From: Streptomyces sp. AA1529
Lineage (GTDB): Bacteria > Actinomycetota > Actinomycetes > Streptomycetales > Streptomycetaceae
Assembly (NCBI RefSeq): GCF_000280905.1
Contig: NZ_ALAP01000018.1
Span: forward strand, 148,129 to 212,128
Direction of reading: 5' to 3'
DNA length: 64,000 nucleotides
The notes beneath the pieces were generated by a model. The model saw only the letters and a list, made by a program, of their open reading frames with translations, was not told where the DNA came from and did not search any database. Made by a program: the position numbers and the translations under genes. Below, piece by piece: positions 58,666-64,000 of this stretch. Numbering within the stretch: the first letter of the stretch is position 1; each line of letters opens with the position of its first letter.

Positions 58666-61600
58666 TCAGACCTCTTCGACGCTGCTCGGCTCGCGCCGGG
58701 ACAGGTCGATTCCGAGCTCCTCCGCCGCGCGGAAGACGTCCTCGTCGGTGTCACGCATCTCGATCGACATGCCGTCCGAGGACAGCACCTCGACGTTGAG
58801 GCAGAGCGACTGCATCTCCTTGATGAGCACCTTGAAGGACTCGGGGATGCCCGGCTCGGGGATGTTCTCGCCCTTGACGATGGCCTCGTAGACCTTCACG
58901 CGGCCGGTGACGTCGTCGGACTTGATGGTCAGCAGCTCCTGCAGCGCGTACGCGGCGCCGTACGCCTCCAGGGCCCACACCTCCATCTCACCGAAGCGCT
59001 GGCCACCGAACTGGGCCTTACCACCCAGCGGCTGCTGGGTGATCATGGAGTACGGACCGGTCGAGCGGGCGTGCAGCTTGTCGTCGACCAGGTGGTGCAG
59101 CTTGAGGATGTACATGTACCCGACCGAGATCGGGTCCGGGAACGGCTCGCCGGAGCGGCCGTCGAAGAGGTGCGCCTTGCCGGAGGGCTGGACCATCCGG
59201 TCGCCGTCCCGGTTGGGCAGCGTGGCCTGGAACAGACCGGCGATCTCGTCCTCGCGGGCGCCGTCGAAGACCGGCGTCGCCACGTTGGTCTTCGGGGCGA
59301 CCTCGTCGGCACCGATGGTCTGCAGGCGCTGCATCCACTCCTCGGAGCCCTCGACCTTCCAGCCCTGGGAGGCCAGCCAGCCCAGGTGGATCTCCAGGAC
59401 CTGGCCCGGGTTCATCCGGGAGGGGACACCCAGCGGGTTGAGGATCACGTCGACCGGGGTGCCGTCCTCCAGGAACGGCATGTCCTCGACCGGCAGGATC
59501 TTCGAGATGACGCCCTTGTTGCCGTGTCGGCCGGCGAGCTTGTCACCATCGGTGATCTTGCGCTTCTGGGCGACGTAGACCCGCACGAGCTGGTTGACGC
59601 CGGGCGGCAGCTCGTCGCCCTCCTCGCGGTCGAAGACCCGGACGCCGATGACCTTGCCGGTCTCGCCGTGCGGCACCTTCAGCGAGGTGTCGCGGACCTC
59701 GCGCGCCTTCTCACCGAAGATCGCGCGCAGCAGCCGCTCCTCGGGGGTCAGCTCGGTCTCGCCCTTGGGGGTGACCTTGCCGACGAGGATGTCGCCCGCC
59801 TCGACCTCGGCGCCGATGCGGATGATGCCGCGCTCGTCGAGGTCGGCCAGGACCTCCTCGGAGACGTTCGGGATGTCCCGGGTGATCTCCTCGGGGCCGA
59901 GCTTGGTGTCGCGGGCGTCGACCTCGTGCTCCTCGATGTGGATCGAGGAGAGGACGTCGTCCTGCACCAGCCGCTGGCTGAGGATGATCGCGTCCTCGTA
60001 GTTGTAGCCCTCCCACGGCATGAAGGCCACGAGCAGGTTCTTGCCGAGCGCCATCTCACCTTCGTCGGTGGACGGGCCGTCGGCCAGCACCTGGCCCTCG
60101 ATGACGCGGGCGCCCTCGTCCACGAGCACCTTCTGGTTGAAGGAGGTGCCCTGGTTGGAGCGGGTGAACTTGGCGACCCGGTAGGTGTTGTACGTGCCGT
60201 CGTCGTTGGCCACCGTGACGTAGTCGGCGGAGACCTCCTGGACGACACCGTCCTTCTCGGCCTTGATGACGTCGCCGGCGTCGACCGCGCAGCGGTACTC
60301 CATGCCGGTGCCGACCAGCGGGGACTCGGCCTTGATGAGCGGCACGGCCTGCCGCATCATGTTCGACCCCATCAGAGCGCGGTTGGCGTCGTCGTGCTCC
60401 AGGAACGGGATCATGGCGGTCGCGACCGACACCATCTGGCGCGGCGAGACGTCCATGTAGTCCACGTCGTCGCCCGGGATCAGGTCGACCTCGCCGCCAC
60501 GGCGGCGGACCAGCACCCGGTCCTCGGCGAACCGCATCTCCTCGGTGAGGGGCGCGTTCGCCTGGGCGATCACGAAGCGGTCCTCCTCGTCGGCGGTGAG
60601 GTAGTGCACCTCGTCGCTGACGACGCCCTCGACCACCTGGCGGTACGGGGTCTCGACGAAACCGAAGGGGTTCAGCCGGCCGTAGGAGGCGAGCGAGCCG
60701 ATCAGGCCGATGTTCGGGCCTTCCGGCGTCTCGATCGGGCACATCCGGCCGTAGTGCGAGGGGTGCACGTCACGGACCTCGAAGCCGGCCCGCTCCCGGC
60801 TGAGACCACCCGGGCCCAGCGAGTTGAGGCGCCGCTTGTGGGTGAGCCCGGAGATCGGGTTCGTCTGGTCCATGAACTGGGAGAGCTGGCTGGTGCCGAA
60901 GAACTCCTTGATGGAGGCGACGACCGGCCGGATGTTGATCAGGGTCTGCGGCGTGATCGCCTCGACGTCCTGCGTGGTCATCCGCTCGCGCACCACGCGC
61001 TCCATACGGGCGAGCCCCGTACGGACCTGGTTCTGGATCAGCTCGCCGACGTTGCGCAGCCGGCGGTTGCCGAAGTGGTCGATGTCGTCGGTCTCGATGA
61101 CGATCGTGTCGCCCTCGGCGGACTGCGACTCGGTCTCGCCCGCGTGCAGCTTCACCAGGTACTTGATCGTGGCGATGATGTCGGCGGTGGTCAGCACGCC
61201 GGAGTCCAGCGGCTCGTCACCGCCGAGCTTCTTGTTGATCTTGTACCGGCCGACCTTGGCCAGGTCGTAGCGCTTCGGGTTGAAGTAGAGGTTCTCCAGC
61301 AGCGTCTGCGCGGCCTCGCGGGTCGGCGGCTCACCCGGGCGCAGCTTGCGGTAGATGTCGAGCAGCGCGTCGTCCTGGCCCTGGGTGTGGTCCTTCTCCA
61401 GGGTGGCGCGCATGGACTCGTACTGGCCGAACTCCTCCAGGATCTGCTCGGTGGTCCAGCCGAGCGCCTTGAGCAGGACGGTGACGGACTGCTTGCGCTT
61501 GCGGTCGATGCGGACACCGACCATGTCGCGCTTGTCGACCTCCATCTCCAGCCAGGCACCGCGGGAGGGGATGACCTTGGCGGAGTAGATGTCCTTGTCG

Positions 61601-62148
61601 GAGGTCTTGTCGATCGAGGAGTCGAAGTAGACACCCGGGGACCGGACGAGCTGGGTGACGACGACACGCTCGGTGCCGTTGATCACGAAGGTGCCCTTGT
61701 TGGTCATGAGCGGGAAGTCGCCCATGAAGACCGTCTGCGACTTGATCTCGCCGGTCTCGTTGTTGGTGAACTCCGCGGTGACGAAGAGCGGAGCCGCGTA
61801 CGTGAAGTCGCGCTCCTTGCACTCGTCGATCGAGTTCTTGGGGGGCTCGAAGCGGTGGTCGCGGAAGGTCAGCGACATCGACCCGGAGAAGTCCTCGATC
61901 GGCGAGATCTCCTCGAAGATCTCCTCCAGACCGGACTTGGTGGGGACGTTCTGTCCGCTGTCCAGCGCGGCCTCGACGCGAGCCTTCCAGGCGTCGTTGC
62001 CGAGCAGCCAGTCAAAGCTCTCGGTCTGGAGCGCGAGGAGGTTCGGAACCTCGAGGGGCTCCCTGATCTTCGCAAAAGAGATACGCAGCGGGGCAGTGCT
62101 GGCGCCGTTGTTCGAATTGGCAGTCGAGGCAGTGCGCGAGGCGGCCAA
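58666..62148 (-). CDS. rpoB: DNA-directed RNA polymerase subunit beta, variant rifampicin region
   Basis: The start is placed at TTG 62148 ([17 protein letters not shown]), with GAAGGA six bases upstream, giving 1160 residues; an in-frame ATG at 62187 lacks a site. With this start His437 and Arg440 fall at the numbers used for S. coelicolor. All conserved blocks are present ([94 protein letters not shown]). The rifampicin region reads [12 protein letters not shown] and [10 protein letters not shown]: Thr429, Ile432, Asn442 and Ser443 replace the usual Asn, Leu, Ser and Ala. Asn442 is E. coli position 531. A promoter at 62241-62269 precedes the gene. Confidence 0.98.
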   Translation of the reverse strand: MAASRTASTANSNNGASTAPLRISFAKIREPLEVPNLLALQTESFDWLLGNDAWKARVEAALDSGQNVPTKSGLEEIFEEISPIEDFSGSMSLTFRDHRFEPPKNSIDECKERDFTYAAPLFVTAEFTNNETGEIKSQTVFMGDFPLMTNKGTFVINGTERVVVTQLVRSPGVYFDSSIDKTSDKDIYSAKVIPSRGAWLEMEVDKRDMVGVRIDRKRKQSVTVLLKALGWTTEQILEEFGQYESMRATLEKDHTQGQDDALLDIYRKLRPGEPPTREAAQTLLENLYFNPKRYDLAKVGRYKINKKLGGDEPLDSGVLTTADIIATIKYLVKLHAGETESQSAEGDTIVIETDDIDHFGNRRLRNVGELIQNQVRTGLARMERVVRERMTTQDVEAITPQTLINIRPVVASIKEFFGTSQLSQFMDQTNPISGLTHKRRLNSLGPGGLSRERAGFEVRDVHPSHYGRMCPIETPEGPNIGLIGSLASYGRLNPFGFVETPYRQVVEGVVSDEVHYLTADEEDRFVIAQANAPLTEEMRFAEDRVLVRRRGGEVDLIPGDDVDYMDVSPRQMVSVATAMIPFLEHDDANRALMGSNMMRQAVPLIKAESPLVGTGMEYRCAVDAGDVIKAEKDGVVQEVSADYVTVANDDGTYNTYRVAKFTRSNQGTSFNQKVLVDEGARVIEGQVLADGPSTDEGEMALGKNLLVAFMPWEGYNYEDAIILSQRLVQDDVLSSIHIEEHEVDARDTKLGPEEITRDIPNVSEEVLADLDERGIIRIGAEVEAGDILVGKVTPKGETELTPEERLLRAIFGEKAREVRDTSLKVPHGETGKVIGVRVFDREEGDELPPGVNQLVRVYVAQKRKITDGDKLAGRHGNKGVISKILPVEDMPFLEDGTPVDVILNPLGVPSRMNPGQVLEIHLGWLASQGWKVEGSEEWMQRLQTIGADEVAPKTNVATPVFDGAREDEIAGLFQATLPNRDGDRMVQPSGKAHLFDGRSGEPFPDPISVGYMYILKLHHLVDDKLHARSTGPYSMITQQPLGGKAQFGGQRFGEMEVWALEAYGAAYALQELLTIKSDDVTGRVKVYEAIVKGENIPEPGIPESFKVLIKEMQSLCLNVEVLSSDGMSIEMRDTDEDVFRAAEELGIDLSRREPSSVEEV

Positions 62149-62240
62149 GAGGGGGTCCTTCCGAGGGCTCGGACTCTCTACACGCATACCGGTGCCCCTG
62201 GTGACGGGCAGGGGGCAGCTAATAGGCAGCGCAAAGGGTC

Positions 62241-62269
62241 AGTGTAGCCACAAGGCCCACTGATGTCCA
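62241..62269 (-). promoter_or_regulatory. rpoB promoter
   Basis: TGGACA (62269-62264), a 17-base spacer and TACACT (62246-62241) match the primary sigma-factor consensus. The transcription start would be near 62234, giving a leader of about 86 bases. Confidence 0.7.
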
Positions 62270-62563
62270 GTAAGGATGACGGGAAACCGGCTCACGCCCC
62301 GGTCTCCACCTCCTGCGATTGTTCTGCTCCGTCCCGCCCGGTCCCCGGCGGCCTCGATTCGCCAGGGTGGACGCGCCTGCCACGGCTCGTCGTGCCTGCC
62401 GCAACACTTCCCGCTTCGCCGCCGATCCATGCCTCGGAGTTCGGATCGATGTGACGACGCGCCCCGAGAATTACGCGCTGCGTGCCGTTCGTCAAGGGCC
62501 TCAGGGACAACGAAGATCACCATACCCGCCGAGGCCCGCGCGGCACGCGACCGTCGAGCAAAG

Positions 62564-62601
62564 GCGAAGGGCGACCACCCGTCTGGGTGATCGCCCTTCG
62601 C
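62564..62601 (-). terminator. terminator/attenuator between rplL and rpoB
   Basis: gcgaagggcga (62564-62574) and tcgcccttcgc (62591-62601) pair perfectly and extend inward as caccc/gggtg across one mismatch, with loop gtct. It lies about 80 bases after the rplL stop, where rplJL and rpoBC transcription is known to be adjusted in bacteria. Confidence 0.8.
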
Positions 62602-62677
62602 TGCACGGCTACCCCGTGCGGAGTAGCCCGCGGTCCGCAGTGCTGACTCGGTGAGCCGACGGCTCAGCGAGTACGGG

Positions 62678-63061
62678 TCACTTGACCTCGACCGACGCGC
62701 CGGCGCCCTCGAGGGACTCCTTGGCCTTGTCGGCGGCGTCCTTGGCGACCTTCTCGAGGACCGGCTTCGGGGTGCCGTCCACGAGCTCCTTGGCCTCCTT
62801 CAGACCCAGCGAGGTCAGCTCGCGCACGACCTTGATGACCTGGATCTTCTTGTCGCCGGCGCCGGTCAGGACGACGTCGAACTCGTCCTGCTCGGGCTCG
62901 GCCTCGGCAACCGGGGCGCCCGGGGCCGCGACGACGGCGGCGGCCGGGGCGGCGGCCTCGACGTCGAACTTCTCCTCGAACTTCTTCACGAAGTCCGACA
63001 GCTCGATGAGGGTCATCTCTTCGAACTGGGCAAGCAGTTCGTCCTGGCTGAGCTTCGCCAT
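62678..63061 (-). CDS. rplL: 50S ribosomal protein L7/L12
   Basis: L7/L12 forms the stalk that recruits translation factors. The 127-residue product has the dimerising N-terminal domain ([32 protein letters not shown]), an Ala/Pro-rich hinge ([23 protein letters not shown]) and the C-terminal domain ([34 protein letters not shown]). It follows rplJ by 150 bases. Confidence 0.98.
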   Translation of the reverse strand: MAKLSQDELLAQFEEMTLIELSDFVKKFEEKFDVEAAAPAAAVVAAPGAPVAEAEPEQDEFDVVLTGAGDKKIQVIKVVRELTSLGLKEAKELVDGTPKPVLEKVAKDAADKAKESLEGAGASVEVK

Positions 63062-63109
63062 GGTTGTGGTCCTTCCACTTCAGTCGGCTGGTGCCGGATC
63101 AATATGTCG

Positions 63110-63126
63110 GCGGGCTTACGGCCCGC
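63110..63126 (-). promoter_or_regulatory. small hairpin between rplJ and rplL
   Basis: gcgggc (63110-63115) and gcccgc (63121-63126) pair around ttacg in the 150-base rplJ-rplL gap. It is short and its role is unknown. Confidence 0.35.
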
Positions 63127-63211
63127 TGTGACCGAATACGGTGAGTGAGCTGAGGCGACCGGTGCGCGGTACCCCGCCGGAGCGGACCACCGGGTGCGCC
63201 GCGCCCCGGAA

Positions 63212-63784
63212 CTACTCGGACTCGGTCTCGGCGGGAGCCGTGGTGTCGGCACCGCCCTGCTCTTCGACCTTGCTGCGAAGCGCGTCCGCGGTGCGGACGA
63301 ACTTCGAGAGCGGGGCCTGGAAGGTCGCCGCGGCCTTGGCCATGGACGCCTTCATGCCACCGGCCAGCTTGGCGAGCAGCACCTCGCGGGACTCGACGTC
63401 CGCAAGCTTCTTGAGGTCGTCGGCACCGTACAGCGTGCCGTCGACGATTCCGCCCTTGATCACGAGGGCGGGGTTCTCCTTGGCGAAGTCACGAAGACCC
63501 TTCGCCGCCGTGACCGGGTCACCGGTCACGAAGGCCACGGCCGAGGAGCCCGTCAGGAACTCGTCGAGCTCGTTGATCCCGGCCTCGTTGGCCGCGATCT
63601 TGGTCAGCGTGTTCTTCACCACACGGTACTGAGCGTTTTCACCGAGTGCACGGCGCAGCTGCCTGAGCTGGGCCACGGAGAGTCCGGTGTACGCGGTGAC
63701 CACAGCGGCGTTGGAGTCACGGAACTTGTTCGTGATCTCGTCGACGGCTGCGATCTTGTCGGGAGCGACCTGTTCCCTCGCCAT
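63212..63784 (-). CDS. rplJ: 50S ribosomal protein L10
   Basis: L10 anchors L7/L12 dimers to the ribosome and represses its own operon. The start is ATG 63784 ([25 protein letters not shown]), giving 190 residues; the in-frame ATG at 63913 lies in the leader. RNA-binding region [22 protein letters not shown] and the C-terminal helix for L7/L12 ([31 protein letters not shown]) are present, with a short Ala/Glu tail. Confidence 0.97.
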   Translation of the reverse strand: MAREQVAPDKIAAVDEITNKFRDSNAAVVTAYTGLSVAQLRQLRRALGENAQYRVVKNTLTKIAANEAGINELDEFLTGSSAVAFVTGDPVTAAKGLRDFAKENPALVIKGGIVDGTLYGADDLKKLADVESREVLLAKLAGGMKASMAKAAATFQAPLSKFVRTADALRSKVEEQGGADTTAPAETESE

Positions 63785-63960
63785 GAGCCTCGGCCTCCTT
63801 CCGGGTGATGAGGACCGCTCGGAAGGGGCTGAACACGACAAACGCCCCAGCGCAGGCGCATGGGGCGTCACCTCGACCGGAGCACGCACGGCGCACCGGG
63901 AGTTCTTCCTCAATCACCTGCGCGGGTCGTCCGCAGCGAGCGGATCCTTCGGCCGACGGC
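63785..63960 (-). promoter_or_regulatory. L10-type mRNA leader of rplJL
   Basis: The leader contains acgcccca (63842-63849) and tggggcgt (63861-63868) as a perfect stem and further GC-rich stems toward 63960. In many bacteria L10(L7/L12)4 binds such a leader to repress translation. The exact kink-turn was not verified. Bases from 63961 to the right edge show no supported gene. Confidence 0.55.
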
Positions 63961-64000
63961 GCTCTGAGCGCGCACGACGACGACCAGCGGTCTTTGGCTT

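Larger units (their letters stand above)
62149..62677 (-). other. rplL-rpoB intergenic region
   Basis: The 529-base gap holds the hairpin at 62564-62601, the promoter at 62241-62269 and otherwise no supported gene. rpoB is thus likely to be expressed from read-through and from its own promoter. Confidence 0.6.

Noticed and set aside
62148..62187. ATG start of rpoB 13 codons upstream
   Set aside because: The TTG at 62148 has a GAAGGA site at good distance and reproduces the S. coelicolor residue numbering. The ATG has no site.
58597..62247. 1216-codon open frame on the plus strand opposite rpoB
   Set aside because: It is the antisense shadow of rpoB caused by high GC at third positions. The minus strand encodes every conserved RpoB block.

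Overview
The window is high-GC actinobacterial DNA, almost certainly from Streptomyces or a close relative in the Streptomycetaceae. The evidence is the codon composition, many GTG/TTG starts, leaderless-type promoters, the TTG-started rpoB whose residue numbering matches the Streptomyces rif literature, and an accessory block lying between tuf and rpsJ, an arrangement I recall from S. coelicolor.

Layout. From 1 to 21 kb lies a truncated ABC-F gene, a small membrane protein, truA, and then, all on the minus strand, the alpha, spc and S10 ribosomal operons read from the far end: rplQ-rpoA-rpsD-rpsK-rpsM-rpmJ-infA-map-adk-secY-rplO-rpmD-rpsE-rplR-rplF-rpsH-rpsN-rplE-rplX-rplN-rpsQ-rpmC-rplP-rpsC-rplV-rpsS-rplB-rplW-rplD-rplC-rpsJ. 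From 49 to 64 kb the minus strand carries tuf-fusA-rpsG-rpsL, a DUF1707 membrane protein, rpoC-rpoB and rplL-rplJ with an L10-type leader. RpoB has a variant rifampicin pocket (N442, T429, I432).

The accessory block (21.3-49 kb) holds the unusual biology. At 22.6-31.3 kb is a polymorphic-toxin locus: an SseB-like protein, a WXG/ESX-like protein and a 1508-residue Rhs protein with a predicted HYD1-type ADP-ribosyltransferase tip, followed 8 bases apart by a putative immunity gene and a NADAR (YbiA-like, ADP-ribose N-glycosidase superfamily) gene. A second, decayed copy follows: scrambled rhs core pieces, a different ParB-like tip, its own small partner gene and a frameshifted NADAR remnant. 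The two rhs cores share 289 bp with 5 differences, enough for tip exchange.

Next come a TetR-azoreductase-SMR exporter unit with two matching operators (31.5-33.2 kb), a stretch of decayed genes and acetyltransferases (33.3-37 kb), a VOC protein, an epoxide hydrolase divergent from an XRE-cupin regulator, a membrane glutaredoxin, a secreted protein plus lipoprotein pair, panD, and a LacI-controlled set of secreted carbohydrate-active proteins with three GAGCGCTC-type palindromes (42.6-48.9 kb). A perfect bidirectional terminator palindrome at 48963-49002 separates the block from tuf.
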